Assembly: GCF_009729075.1 (NCBI RefSeq)
Contig: NZ_VTGY01000008.1
Span: 1 to 64,000 of the forward strand
Direction: 5' to 3'
Source of the DNA: Mycolicibacterium sp. CBMA 226
GTDB lineage: Bacteria > Actinomycetota > Actinomycetes > Mycobacteriales > Mycobacteriaceae
Length of the DNA: 64,000 nucleotides
A program made the position numbers and the translations under genes. Below the pieces are notes generated by a model, which ran no database searches, had not been told where the DNA came from, and saw nothing but the letters and a program-made list of their open reading frames with translations. This document shows positions 1 to 8,470 of the stretch, piece after piece; the stretch's first letter is position 1; every line of letters starts with the position of its first letter.

Positions 1-211
1 CCGAGGTGAGCGCCTGGGTCACGCCCGACAGGGCCTGGACCGGAGCCTGGGCGAGTTCGTTGACCAGCGGCGTGCCGGGCACGACGGGGGCCGGGGCCGC
101 GGGGGCCGGGTCGGCGGCTGCGACCGCGCTCAGGGCGATCGCCACCGGGACTGCGCCGGCGGCGGCAATCATGCTGGTGGCCAACAATTTTCTAGTGGTG
201 CGTGTGCGCAT
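1..211 (-). CDS. Exported Ala/Pro-rich protein, C-terminus outside window
   Basis: Only the first 70 codons lie in the window; the gene continues past base 1. The N-terminus ([20 protein letters not shown]) is a textbook signal peptide: positive residues, then a hydrophobic alanine-rich stretch, then an Ala/Pro-rich segment typical of a mature mycobacterial cell-wall or secreted protein. A GGAGGA ribosome site sits about eight bases before the ATG. The position next to pimE, in divergent orientation, matches the Rv1157c/Rv1158c Ala/Pro-rich hypothetical proteins of M. tuberculosis, but orthology is inferred from position and composition only. Function is unknown. Confidence 0.75.
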   Translation of the reverse strand, partial: MRTRTTRKLLATSMIAAAGAVPVAIALSAVAAADPAPAAPAPVVPGTPLVNELAQAPVQALSGVTQALTS

Positions 212-328
212 TTTGGGGGTCCTCCCGGTCCAGTCGTGGCGCGTCAGAACCGAAACTATTCAGTTACTGGTGTTACTCAAGTGACACGTGTGGCATTTAT
301 GGATCCGTTACTGATCGGAAGGCGAAGA

Positions 329-1555
329 GTGACCGACCGTTACAGTCATGCGATAAACACCGCCACCCGATCAGTCCTCCGCTGGGCGCCGCTGATGCTG
401 GCGCTCAGCGTCGCTGCGCGCTTCGCGTGGACCTATCTGGTGCCCAACGGCGCCAACTTCGTCGACCTCCACGTCTACGTCGGCGGCGCGGCGACTCTCG
501 GCAGCGGCCACCCGCTGTACGACTACGTTTACGCCGACCAGACCCCCGACTTTCCGCTGCCGTTCACCTATCCGCCGTTCGCGGCCGTGCTGTTCTATCC
601 GCTGCACTTCGTGCCGTTCGGTTTGCTGGCGTTCTGCTGGCAGGTCGGCATCATCGGCGCGCTCTATGGGGTGGTGTGGATCAGCCTGCGACTCATCGGG
701 CGCGGCGAGCGCACTGATGGGGAATGTTCACCTGATTCCGCGCACCGGCTGGCCATGGCGTGGACGGCCATCGGGATCTGGACCGAGCCATTGCGCAGCA
801 CGTTCGACTACGGGCAGATCAACGTCGTCCTCGTGCTCGCCGTGCTCTACGCGGTCTACAGCACACGCTGGTGGTGGTCCGGTCTGCTGGTCGGCGTGGC
901 GGCCGGGGTGAAGCTGACGCCGGCGGTGACGGGGCTCTACTTCCTCGGCGTCCGCCGCTGGGGTGTCGTGATCTTCGCTGCCGTCACGTTCGTCGGCACT
1001 GTCCTGGTGTCGTGGCTCGTGCTGCGCGACCAGGCGCTCTACTACTTCACCGACCTCCTCGGCGATGCCAATCGGATCGGTCCAATCGCGACGTCGTTCA
1101 ACCAGTCCTGGCGCGGCGCGATCTCCCGCATCGTCGGCCACGACGCGGGTTTCGAGCCCGCGGTGGTGATCGCCGCGGTGCTGACGGCGGTGCTCGCGGT
1201 CTTCGCCTGGCGCGCCGTCTACGGACCCGACCGGCCCGACCGGCTGGGCGCCCTACTGGTGGTGCAGCTGTTCGGGCTGCTCTTCTCGCCGATCTCGTGG
1301 ACCCACCACTGGGTGTGGTTGATCCCGCTGATGATGTGGCTCTGGCACGGGCCGTTTGCGGCACTCGGCTCCGCGCGGCTGTTGCGCTGGACCTGGCTGG
1401 TACTCCTGCTCGTCGGCGTGCCGTGGCTGCTGAGTTTCGCGCAGCCGACGATCTGGGTGATCAGCCGGCCGTGGTACCTGGCGTGGGCCGGGCTGATCTA
1501 CCCGGTGATGACGATGGTGACGCTCGCCTGGATGGCTAGACGACGAGCCCGTTGA
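329..1555 (+). CDS. pimE: PimE polyprenol-phosphate-mannose alpha-1,2-mannosyltransferase (GT87)
   Basis: A polytopic GT-C mannosyltransferase of about 408 residues. PimE of the GT87 family adds the alpha-1,2-linked mannose that converts AcPIM4 to AcPIM5 at the outer face of the plasma membrane, using polyprenol-phosphate-mannose. Many hydrophobic segments are visible. The first extracytoplasmic loop carries FVDLHVY, whose aspartate corresponds to the catalytic Asp58 reported for M. tuberculosis PimE. I chose the GTG at 329 because GGAAGG lies six to seven bases before it. An in-frame ATG at 299 would put this aspartate at residue 56, closer to the M. tuberculosis numbering, so the start is uncertain. 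The neighbours (exported Ala/Pro-rich gene, pterin dehydratase, mutT2) match the Rv1158c-Rv1160 order. The 3' end overlaps the convergent pterin dehydratase gene by 20 bases. Confidence 0.9.
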   Translation: MTDRYSHAINTATRSVLRWAPLMLALSVAARFAWTYLVPNGANFVDLHVYVGGAATLGSGHPLYDYVYADQTPDFPLPFTYPPFAAVLFYPLHFVPFGLLAFCWQVGIIGALYGVVWISLRLIGRGERTDGECSPDSAHRLAMAWTAIGIWTEPLRSTFDYGQINVVLVLAVLYAVYSTRWWWSGLLVGVAAGVKLTPAVTGLYFLGVRRWGVVIFAAVTFVGTVLVSWLVLRDQALYYFTDLLGDANRIGPIATSFNQSWRGAISRIVGHDAGFEPAVVIAAVLTAVLAVFAWRAVYGPDRPDRLGALLVVQLFGLLFSPISWTHHWVWLIPLMMWLWHGPFAALGSARLLRWTWLVLLLVGVPWLLSFAQPTIWVISRPWYLAWAGLIYPVMTMVTLAWMARRRAR

Positions 1556-1811
1556 TGTCCTGGGCCATCGCCACGTCCTTGTCGGTGATGCCGCCTTCGG
1601 AATGCGTGACCAGTGTGAAAGTGACTGTCCGCCAACGAATATCGATGTCGGGGTGATGGTCCTTGGCTTCCGCGTGGATCGCCACCCGGCGCACGGCATC
1701 GATGCCGTCGAGGAATGCCGGGAACTTCACGGACCTGCGTAGCGCGCCGTCGGCTCGTTCCCAACCCTCGGGCAGTGCGGCGTCTACTTGTTCATCGGTG
1801 AGGACGGCCAT
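1536..1811 (-). CDS. Pterin-4a-carbinolamine dehydratase (PCD/DCoH-like)
   Basis: A 91-residue protein with the PCD signature: an N-terminal [15 protein letters not shown] segment, RSVKFPAF, and the [11 protein letters not shown] active-site motif with its histidine cluster. Family members dehydrate 4a-hydroxytetrahydropterins, and bacterial ones may recycle pterins or act in molybdopterin metabolism. The length is normal for the family. It is convergent with pimE and corresponds to Rv1159A. The ATG at 1811 gives the complete fold. The physiological substrate in mycobacteria is not known to me. Confidence 0.9.
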   Translation of the reverse strand: MAVLTDEQVDAALPEGWERADGALRRSVKFPAFLDGIDAVRRVAIHAEAKDHHPDIDIRWRTVTFTLVTHSEGGITDKDVAMAQDINGLVV

Positions 1812-2237
1812 GCCCCTATTGTTCCGGCGAGCGTGGGGGATTACGAGGAATTCTCGGCGGAATTTCCCGGAAGCCCACGCTCGACGGCTTGACCTGCGGA
1901 TACGACGGCGCGCTCGGCTCAGGCGACGCTGCTGTGTGAAAAAACCGGCGGGCTTGATATTTGGGTGGTGCTTGCGCTGGCGTTGGCGGTGGTGACTTCG
2001 GCACTGGCCACCGGTAGCGCGACGATCGACATCGCGATCGCGCCGGCGCAGATCAATGCCGCGGCGCGGCGGGCGGTGAATTTCATTGTGGTTCCTTACT
2101 TTTGACTGGTTGACTTCCTGCGGTGCACGACGAGGTGCTGCCGAGTTCCATGGTCACGACCGCGAGCTGAAATGTCGTTACTGCTGGCCGCCGATTGGCA
2201 TACCTGCTGACTGCAATCTCTCGATACCGCCACCGCT
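1812..2237. other. 426-bp gap, no convincing gene
   Basis: This lies between the pterin dehydratase start and mutT2. On the plus strand a frame covering about 1935-2104 reads like a hydrophobic helix ([17 protein letters not shown]) followed by a short tail and a stop, but it has no plausible start codon. It may be a gene remnant or chance. The sequence presumably also contains the promoters of the two divergent flanking genes. No clear terminator or inverted repeat was noticed. Confidence 0.4.
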
Positions 2238-2651
2238 GTGTTGGGCGGCCGCGCAGTCGGTACCGTCAAGGCCGTGATCGTCGTCGCGGGCGCGCTCATC
2301 GCCGACGCCAGACTGCTGGTCGCTCAGCGCATTCGGCCGCCGGAACTCGCCGGCCTATGGGAGCTGCCCGGCGGCAAGGTCGCGCCGGGGGAGACCGACG
2401 CGCAGGCGCTGGCTCGCGAACTCCATGAAGAACTCGGCGTCAGGGTGACCGTCGGGGAAAAGCTGGGCGAGGACGTGCCGTTGTCCGACACCGTCACGTT
2501 GCGGGCATACCGGGTGTCGACCGACGACGCGCCCCACGCCCATGACCACCACGCCGTGCGCTGGGTGAGCGCGGCCGAACTCGCCGACCTGCCGTGGGTA
2601 CCCGCGGACCGCGCGTGGCTGGTCGAGTTGACGGCCGCGCTGGCTCAGTAG
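2238..2651 (+). CDS. mutT2: MutT2-type NUDIX hydrolase ((deoxy)nucleotide diphosphatase)
   Basis: A small NUDIX protein with a complete NUDIX box, GGKVAPGETDAQALAREL followed by HEELGV, matching Gx5Ex7REUxEExGU. The segments VAQRIRPPELAGLWELPGG and WVPADRAW closely resemble M. tuberculosis MutT2 (Rv1160), which hydrolyses dCTP analogues and 8-oxo-dGTP and helps sanitise the nucleotide pool. The GTG at 2238 gives 137 residues. A GTG at 2274 would begin nearer the M. tuberculosis N-terminus (just before VVAGAL), so the first dozen residues are doubtful. The 3' end overlaps the convergent zinc-ribbon gene by seven bases. Confidence 0.88.
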   Translation: MLGGRAVGTVKAVIVVAGALIADARLLVAQRIRPPELAGLWELPGGKVAPGETDAQALARELHEELGVRVTVGEKLGEDVPLSDTVTLRAYRVSTDDAPHAHDHHAVRWVSAAELADLPWVPADRAWLVELTAALAQ

Positions 2652-2917
2652 CGCAGGTTGTCGCCCACGACGCGCGTCGACGCCATCGTGGTGCCGTGCT
2701 GCGCGGTGTACAGCGGATGCAGCAGCGCGGGGTACTTGCAATGCGGGCAGTCGGTCTTCGGCTTGTTCACTGTGGAGAACGCCAAATGGTGACACGCAGC
2801 ACACCTCACCACGAAGAATCCGCCTGCCCAATTGGCCAACCCGGCGAATATCGCGGCCGTTGCACCGAGCGCCAGCACGAAACCGATGACTCCGGTCAAC
2901 ACTTCGTAGACGGTCAT
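2645..2917 (-). CDS. Small membrane protein with C-terminal zinc ribbon
   Basis: A 90-residue protein. The N-terminus forms one long hydrophobic segment (VLTGVIGFVLALGATAAIFA), probably a single membrane helix. It is followed by two cysteine pairs, CAAC and CPHC, about 20 residues apart, which form a likely zinc ribbon. GGAGGT precedes the ATG at 2917 with good spacing. I do not recognise the family. It sits where M. tuberculosis carries narGHJI between mutT2 and typA. Confidence 0.75.
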   Translation of the reverse strand: MTVYEVLTGVIGFVLALGATAAIFAGLANWAGGFFVVRCAACHHLAFSTVNKPKTDCPHCKYPALLHPLYTAQHGTTMASTRVVGDNLRY

Positions 2918-3010
2918 GACGACGACCTCCCCGCGCTGGTTCCCTGGCACTGACGAGACGCTTCCACGGTACTCGCGAAACCGGCAAAGAGGCAGGTCAA
3001 TAGCTGTATA

Positions 3011-3178
3011 TCAAGCCTTGCGGGCGCGCTTGTAAACCTTCTCGAGATCCTTGCCGTGGACCCCGTGATGGGCCGCCTTCTGGACCTTGTGCAGAACCAG
3101 CGGACACCGCTTGCATCGGGGCTTGCTGCGGCAACACTTCTTCTTCGGTTCAGCCCCGGCGAGCTTGCTGGCCTTCAT
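3011..3178 (-). CDS. Small Cys/Lys-rich basic protein
   Basis: A 55-residue, strongly basic protein with clustered cysteines (KKKCCRSKPRCKRCPLVLHK), which could bind a metal or nucleic acid. It runs opposite to typA, with its start only about 70 bases from the typA start. Coding is supported by the dense functional-looking composition and by my recollection of similar small proteins in actinobacteria. The ATG at 3178 is chosen; a TTG at 3238 would extend it by 20 residues. The ribosome site is weak. Function is unknown. Confidence 0.6.
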   Translation of the reverse strand: MKASKLAGAEPKKKCCRSKPRCKRCPLVLHKVQKAAHHGVHGKDLEKVYKRARKA

Positions 3179-3246
3179 CGGATAGCAGTTTTGCCAGGAC
3201 GTTCGCGGTTTCGCAAACCGACCCCCTCGCTGCGACAATCTTGGAC

Positions 3247-5154
3247 GTGAGTGAGCAGGCCAGCGCCGGATTCAGAAATGTCGCCATCGTTGCACACGTC
3301 GACCACGGCAAGACGACCCTCGTCGATGCCATGCTGCGGCAGTCTGGAGCGTTGACCCACCGCGGCGACGACTCGACCGAACGCATCATGGACTCGGGTG
3401 ACCTTGAGAAGGAAAAGGGCATCACGATCCTGGCCAAGAACACCGCGGTGCACCGGCACAACGCCGATGGCTCCGTGACGGTCATCAACGTGATCGACAC
3501 CCCCGGCCACGCTGACTTCGGTGGCGAGGTCGAGCGCGGTCTGTCCATGGTCGACGGTGTCGTGCTGTTGGTCGACGCCTCCGAGGGCCCGCTCCCGCAG
3601 ACCCGCTTCGTGCTGCGCAAGGCCCTGGCCGCGCACCTGCCCGTCATCCTCGTCGTGAACAAGACCGACCGGCCCGACGCCCGCATCGCCGAGGTCGTCG
3701 AGGAGAGCCACGACCTGCTGCTCGACGTCGCCTCCGACCTGGACGAAGAAGCCCAGGCTGCCGCCGAGAAGGCCCTCGACCTGCCGACCCTCTACGCCTC
3801 CGGCCGCGCGGGTGTCGCCTCGACCGTCCAGCCCGCCAACGGCGAGGTGCCCGACAGCGAGAACCTGGACCCGCTGTTCGACGTGCTGCTCGAACACATC
3901 CCGGCGCCCAAGGGCGACCCCGACGCCCCGCTGCAGGCGCTGGTCACCAACCTCGACGCGTCGGCCTTCCTCGGTCGTCTGGCACTGGTCCGGATCTACA
4001 AGGGCAAGCTCAAGAAGGGCCAGCAGGTGGCCTGGATGCGTGAGGTCGACGGCGCGCCCGTCATCACCTCCGGCAAGATCACCGAACTGCTGGTCACCGT
4101 GGGTGTCGAGCGCACCCCGACCACCGAGGCCGTCGCCGGCGACATCGTCGCTGTCGCGGGTATGCCGGAGATCATGATCGGCGACACCCTGGCCGACCCC
4201 GATCACGCGCACGCCCTGCCGCGCATCACCGTCGATGAGCCCGCCATCTCGGTGACCATCGGCACCAACAGCTCGCCGCTGGCCGGCAAGGTCTCCGGGC
4301 ACAAGCTGACAGCGCGAATGGTCAAGTCCCGCTTGGATTCCGAGCTGGTCGGTAACGTGTCGATCCGCGTCGTCGACATCGGACGCCCGGACGCCTGGGA
4401 GGTCCAGGGCCGTGGTGAGCTGGCGCTGGCCGTGCTGGTCGAGCAGATGCGCCGCGAAGGCTTCGAGATGACCGTCGGCAAGCCGCAGGTGGTCACCCGC
4501 CAGATCGACGGCAAGCTGCACGAGCCCTTCGAAGAGCTGACCATCGACTGTCCCGAGGAGTTCCTCGGCGCCATCACCCAGCTGATGGCTGCCCGCAAGG
4601 GCCGCATGGAGCAGATGACCAACCACGCCGCCGGGTGGGTCCGCATGGACTTCATCGTGCCCAGCCGTGGCCTGATCGGCTTCCGTACCGACTTCCTGAC
4701 GCTGACCCGCGGCACCGGTATCGCCAACGCGGTGTTCGAGGGCTACCGGCCCTGGGCCGGCGAGATCCGCGCCCGGCACACCGGTTCGCTGGTCAGTGAC
4801 CGGACCGGCACCATCACCCCGTTCGCGATGATCCAGCTGTCCGATCGCGGCCAGTTCTTCGTCGAGCCGGGCCAGGACACCTATGAGGGCCAGGTCGTGG
4901 GCATCAACCCCCGCGCCGAAGATCTCGACATCAACATCACCCGCGAGAAGAAGCTGACGAACATGCGCAGCTCGACCGCGGACGTCATGGAGACGCTGGC
5001 GCGTCCGCTGGAGCTCGGCCTGGAGCAGGCCATGGAGTTCTGCGCCGAGGACGAGTGCGTCGAGGTCACGCCCGAGGTTGTGCGTGTGCGCAAGGTCGAG
5101 CTGACTGCCAGCCTGCGGGCCCGTGCCAAGGCCCGCGAGAAGGCCCGCAACTAA
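3247..5154 (+). CDS. typA: TypA/BipA ribosome-associated translational GTPase
   Basis: A 635-residue GTPase of the EF-G-like BipA/TypA family, which binds ribosomes and affects stress adaptation and ribosome assembly. Visible motifs are the P-loop AHVDHGKT (residues 16-23), the switch region EKGITI, the G3 box DTPGHADFGGE and the G4 box NKTD. Domains II, III and V follow, with the BipA-specific C-terminal region (NMRSSTADVMETLARPLELG). The length is typical. The GTG at 3247 is preferred over the TTG two codons upstream. Its stop lies four bases from the end of the convergent hypothetical gene. Confidence 0.95.
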   Translation: MSEQASAGFRNVAIVAHVDHGKTTLVDAMLRQSGALTHRGDDSTERIMDSGDLEKEKGITILAKNTAVHRHNADGSVTVINVIDTPGHADFGGEVERGLSMVDGVVLLVDASEGPLPQTRFVLRKALAAHLPVILVVNKTDRPDARIAEVVEESHDLLLDVASDLDEEAQAAAEKALDLPTLYASGRAGVASTVQPANGEVPDSENLDPLFDVLLEHIPAPKGDPDAPLQALVTNLDASAFLGRLALVRIYKGKLKKGQQVAWMREVDGAPVITSGKITELLVTVGVERTPTTEAVAGDIVAVAGMPEIMIGDTLADPDHAHALPRITVDEPAISVTIGTNSSPLAGKVSGHKLTARMVKSRLDSELVGNVSIRVVDIGRPDAWEVQGRGELALAVLVEQMRREGFEMTVGKPQVVTRQIDGKLHEPFEELTIDCPEEFLGAITQLMAARKGRMEQMTNHAAGWVRMDFIVPSRGLIGFRTDFLTLTRGTGIANAVFEGYRPWAGEIRARHTGSLVSDRTGTITPFAMIQLSDRGQFFVEPGQDTYEGQVVGINPRAEDLDINITREKKLTNMRSSTADVMETLARPLELGLEQAMEFCAEDECVEVTPEVVRVRKVELTASLRARAKAREKARN

Positions 5155-5157
5155 CTC

Positions 5158-6018
5158 TCAGCCGGCCTTTTCGTTTTGTTCCAGCCAGGCGACGCCGTCC
5201 TGGGCGGCCTGGATCAGCGCGCCGCGCTCACCGAAGTACGTGGAGACCGCGCCGACCCATGGCAGCGCGCTCAAGCGCTGCCACCACTTGTTCGGCTGCG
5301 GCCGCTTGGCGATCTCGTCGAACGTCGCGCGCAGGATGCCCGCCAGCTGCCAGACGGTCTTGACGACCACCACCGGCATCGACGACGTGATGGCCTCCAA
5401 TGGCTTGAAGCCCGGCGGCGGCGTTTCGGGGAGCGGCTCGGGATCCTTGGGCGTGGGGACGTCGAAGTCTGCGGGCAACTGCCGCCCGCACAGCACGTCG
5501 GCGAGTAGCCGGACCTGCTCGCGCTGATCGGTGACGCCATATTCGCGGGCCACGGCGCACAGCACGATGGCGTCGTTGACGAATCCGGCCAACTCGCTCA
5601 CCGGCAGCACGCGGGCCAGCCAGCCGAAGGCCCCCGGTGTGGCCACGACGAGCGTGTTCAACGCGCCGACGCGGTGTACCCACCAGTGGATGCGTTCGTC
5701 GCGACTCATCCGCTCCCAGGCGGCGGTGCTGGGCAGGTCGACGGCGTTCATCAGATGGGCGCCCGCGTTGAGCGCACGATCCGCGGTGCTGGGGCTGCGG
5801 CCGGCCTCAGCGCGACGGTGCCGCACCCGCAGCCGTCGGACCACGTCGCCCAACCCGCGGGGTGGGCGCAGCAGCCGGTGGGTACGCCTGCGGAGTCCGA
5901 TCGGATCGGCTCGCGACAGCAGGTTGAGCAGTGGGTTGATGATCGCGACGGCGCGGCTCAGCGCGTCGGCGACGTCGGCGTCGGAGAGCGGCGTGTACGG
6001 CTTCGGCAACAGGCCCAT
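5158..6018 (-). CDS. Conserved hypothetical protein, about 286 aa
   Basis: A soluble-looking protein of 286 residues with a basic N-terminal third (runs such as [20 protein letters not shown]) and a Trp/Pro-containing C-terminal half ([14 protein letters not shown]). No signal peptide or membrane helix is evident. No family is recognised. It lies between typA and lpqW and is divergent from lpqW by about 100 bases. The ATG at 6018 gives [20 protein letters not shown]; longer in-frame starts run into the lpqW promoter region. A role in envelope metabolism is only a guess from its neighbour. Confidence 0.75.
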   Translation of the reverse strand: MGLLPKPYTPLSDADVADALSRAVAIINPLLNLLSRADPIGLRRRTHRLLRPPRGLGDVVRRLRVRHRRAEAGRSPSTADRALNAGAHLMNAVDLPSTAAWERMSRDERIHWWVHRVGALNTLVVATPGAFGWLARVLPVSELAGFVNDAIVLCAVAREYGVTDQREQVRLLADVLCGRQLPADFDVPTPKDPEPLPETPPPGFKPLEAITSSMPVVVVKTVWQLAGILRATFDEIAKRPQPNKWWQRLSALPWVGAVSTYFGERGALIQAAQDGVAWLEQNEKAG

Positions 6019-6121
6019 ACCGCAGATTGTGGACCACATCAGGGGCGAGCGGAGCGACGGGGATTTGCAGCGGGGGCCTCGGATGGTGGTTCGCCAGTAC
6101 CCTGCCGATACCCTGAACGGC

Positions 6122-8005
6122 GTGCCGACCGCCCGCCGCCAGCTGATGACGACTGGCGCCCTGGTGTCGGTACTGGCGCTGACGGGCTGCACCGTCAGCC
6201 CGCCGCCGGCGCCGCGCAGCACCGAGACGACCAAGACCGTCGTGCCACCGCCGCTCAAGATGAGCCAGATCATCATGGCCATCGACTGGATCGGCCCCGG
6301 GTTCAACCCGCATCTGCAGTCCGACCAGTCGCCGGTCAACGCGGCCGTCGCAGCATTGGTTCTGCCGAGCTCGTTCCGGCCCATCGCCGATCCGGCGTCA
6401 CCGTCGGGATCACGCTGGGAACTCGACCCCTCGTTGCTGGTTTCGGCCGAGGTGACCAGTCAGAGCCCGTTCACCGTCACGTACAAGATCCGCCCGGAAG
6501 CGCAGTGGACCGACAACGCGCCCATCGCCGCCGACGACTACTGGTATCAGTGGCGGCAGATGGTCAGCCAGCCCGGCGTCGTCGACCCGGCCGGCTACGA
6601 CCTGGTGACCGGTGTCCAGTCGGTCGACGGCGGCAAGACGGCCGTCGTGACCTTCTCGCGCCCGTACCCGGCCTGGCGGGAGCTCTTCAACAACATCCTG
6701 CCGGCGCACATCGTCAAGGACGTGCCCGGCGGGTTCGGTGCCGGACTGGCGCGGGCCATGCCGGTCACCGGCGGCCAGTTCCGGGTCGAGAGCATCGATC
6801 CGCAGCGCGACGAGATCCTGCTGGCGCGCAACGACCGTTACTGGAGCGTGCCGTCGGTGCCTGATCAGGTGCTGTTCCGGCGCGGGGGATCGCCTGCGGC
6901 CCTTGCTGATTCGATTCGCAATCGGGACACCCAGGTGGCCCAGGTGCACGGCGGGCAGGCGACATACGCGCAACTCGCGGCCATCCCGGGCGTGCGGACC
7001 GCGCGGATCGTCACGCCGCGGGTGATGCAGCTGACGCTGCGCGCGCAGCGGCCGGGGTTGACCGACGTCCAGGTCCGTAAGGCGCTGCTGGGCCTGCTCG
7101 ACGTCGGCCTGCTGGCGGCTGTCGGCGCGGGCAGCGACAACACCGTGACACTGGCGCAGGCCCAGGTCCGGACACCGTCGGATCCGGGTTATGTGCCGAC
7201 GGCGCCGCCGGCGCTCGACCGCAATGCCGCGCTGGACCTGCTGCACGAGGCCGGCTACAACATCGAGACCGCCTTCGCACCTCCGTCGGCTCCTGGCATG
7301 CCACCGCCGCCGGGCCACGACCGGCTGGTCAAGGACGGCACGCCGCTGGGGCTGGCCATCGGCGTGGCCGCCAACGACCCGACCGCGGTCGCGGTGGCGA
7401 ACACAGCCGCCGACCAGCTGCGGAGTGTCGGGATCGAGGCCACGGTACTGGCCATGGATCCTGTCGTGCTGTACGCCGAGGGACTCGAGCGGGTCGATGC
7501 GATCGTCGGCTGGCGCCATGCCGGCGGCGACCTGGCGACGGTGCTGGCATCGCGATACGGCTGCCCTGGTCTGGAGGCCACGGCGGTGTCGACCACGACG
7601 CCCCCGGCGCCTGCCCCGCAGCCGCCATCGATCTCCAAAACCGTTGCACCGCAGCCGCATTCACCGACGCAGCCGGCGCCGTCCACGGTGACGCCCACCG
7701 CCCCGACCACTCCGCCACCCAAGCCGTTCGGTGGCGATCAGCTCGTGCAGGCGCCCAGTAACTTGACCGGTATCTGCGACCACGCGATCCAGCCGAAGAT
7801 CGACGCCGCCCTGGCCGGCACCGAGAAGCTCGGCGACGTTCTGGGCGAGTTGGAGCCCAAGCTCTGGGCGATGGAGACGGTGCTCCCGATCCTGCAGGAC
7901 ACCACGATCGTCGCGGCCGGGCCGACGGTGCAGAACGTCAGTCTCACCGGCGCTGTCCCGGTCGGAATCGTCGGCGACGCCGGCAAGTGGGTCAAGGTTC
8001 CTTGA
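6122..8005 (+). CDS. lpqW: LpqW lipoprotein, regulator of PIM/LAM branching
   Basis: A 627-residue lipoprotein. The signal peptide ends in a lipobox, LTGC, with the acylated cysteine at residue 23. The body resembles family 5 extracellular solute-binding proteins ([20 protein letters not shown]; SYxPYPAW-like strands). A Pro/Thr/Ser-rich insert around residues 490-540 interrupts the C-terminal lobe. In M. smegmatis LpqW acts at the AcPIM4 branch point and favours LAM synthesis, and suppressor mutations of lpqW loss map to pimE. Both genes lie within 6 kb here. The GTG at 6122 is chosen because it places the signal peptide correctly; an ATG at 6083 is possible but weaker. Confidence 0.93.
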   Translation: MPTARRQLMTTGALVSVLALTGCTVSPPPAPRSTETTKTVVPPPLKMSQIIMAIDWIGPGFNPHLQSDQSPVNAAVAALVLPSSFRPIADPASPSGSRWELDPSLLVSAEVTSQSPFTVTYKIRPEAQWTDNAPIAADDYWYQWRQMVSQPGVVDPAGYDLVTGVQSVDGGKTAVVTFSRPYPAWRELFNNILPAHIVKDVPGGFGAGLARAMPVTGGQFRVESIDPQRDEILLARNDRYWSVPSVPDQVLFRRGGSPAALADSIRNRDTQVAQVHGGQATYAQLAAIPGVRTARIVTPRVMQLTLRAQRPGLTDVQVRKALLGLLDVGLLAAVGAGSDNTVTLAQAQVRTPSDPGYVPTAPPALDRNAALDLLHEAGYNIETAFAPPSAPGMPPPPGHDRLVKDGTPLGLAIGVAANDPTAVAVANTAADQLRSVGIEATVLAMDPVVLYAEGLERVDAIVGWRHAGGDLATVLASRYGCPGLEATAVSTTTPPAPAPQPPSISKTVAPQPHSPTQPAPSTVTPTAPTTPPPKPFGGDQLVQAPSNLTGICDHAIQPKIDAALAGTEKLGDVLGELEPKLWAMETVLPILQDTTIVAAGPTVQNVSLTGAVPVGIVGDAGKWVKVP

Positions 8006-8470
8006 TCCGCGCCCGGCGCCCGTGAGGGGTCGGAGCCACTCCGCGCGGCGGAAATTCCAGTTGCCGAGTCCCGCAGCTGTGGCGGTCGCATTGCGTTCTG
8101 TCGCCGCGGACTTTCGCCTCATTTGGTCTGGCACTTCCGTTTGAAAGCATCTCCGCAAATTGCGGACGGAGTGGCTCTGTGAACGCAAAGCCCAGCTAAC
8201 AAGCTGCTTTATTGGTTGCTGTGGCGCCCCTCAGGCAACATTGTCACGTTCGATGGCCCGGGGTCAGAATGTTTGCTAGTTCTCGAAATGGTGGTAGCGA
8301 CTGGCCATTTTATGGCCACTGAGCTGGTTCATTTAACTGACTTGTATGTCATATCGATTTCTCGTGAGTTGCTAGAAGGTCGCAAAAAGTTATTGCTTTG
8401 CAACTTACTGGCGGGTAAATTCTGCGTCGCGCGCGGATTGAGACTACTGACACAATCGAGAGGTAAAGTA
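8006..8470. promoter_or_regulatory. 465-bp AT-richer leader upstream of exported repeat protein
   Basis: No gene is supported here. The second half (about 8200-8470) is clearly more AT-rich than its surroundings. Two small perfect dyads are visible: TCCGC-AAATT-GCGGA at 8152-8166, and TGGCCAT-TTT-ATGGCCA at 8302-8318. The second is a candidate operator or RNA hairpin. A GAGAGGT ribosome site precedes the ATG at 8471. The frame is open from 8216 onward, but the AT-rich, Leu/Cys-rich translation does not look like the downstream protein. Confidence 0.45.

Noticed and set aside
1935..2104. Hydrophobic frame that could be a small membrane protein
   Set aside because: There is no plausible start codon and the frame is broken upstream; it is kept only as a note on the gap.
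3175..4779. Long open frame antisense to typA
   Set aside because: High-GC codon bias leaves long open frames opposite real genes; the sense frame has all the TypA motifs.
8216..8470. Open frame extending the exported protein upstream of ATG 8471
   Set aside because: It is AT-rich with a Leu/Cys composition unlike the protein, and it would put the signal peptide in the interior.
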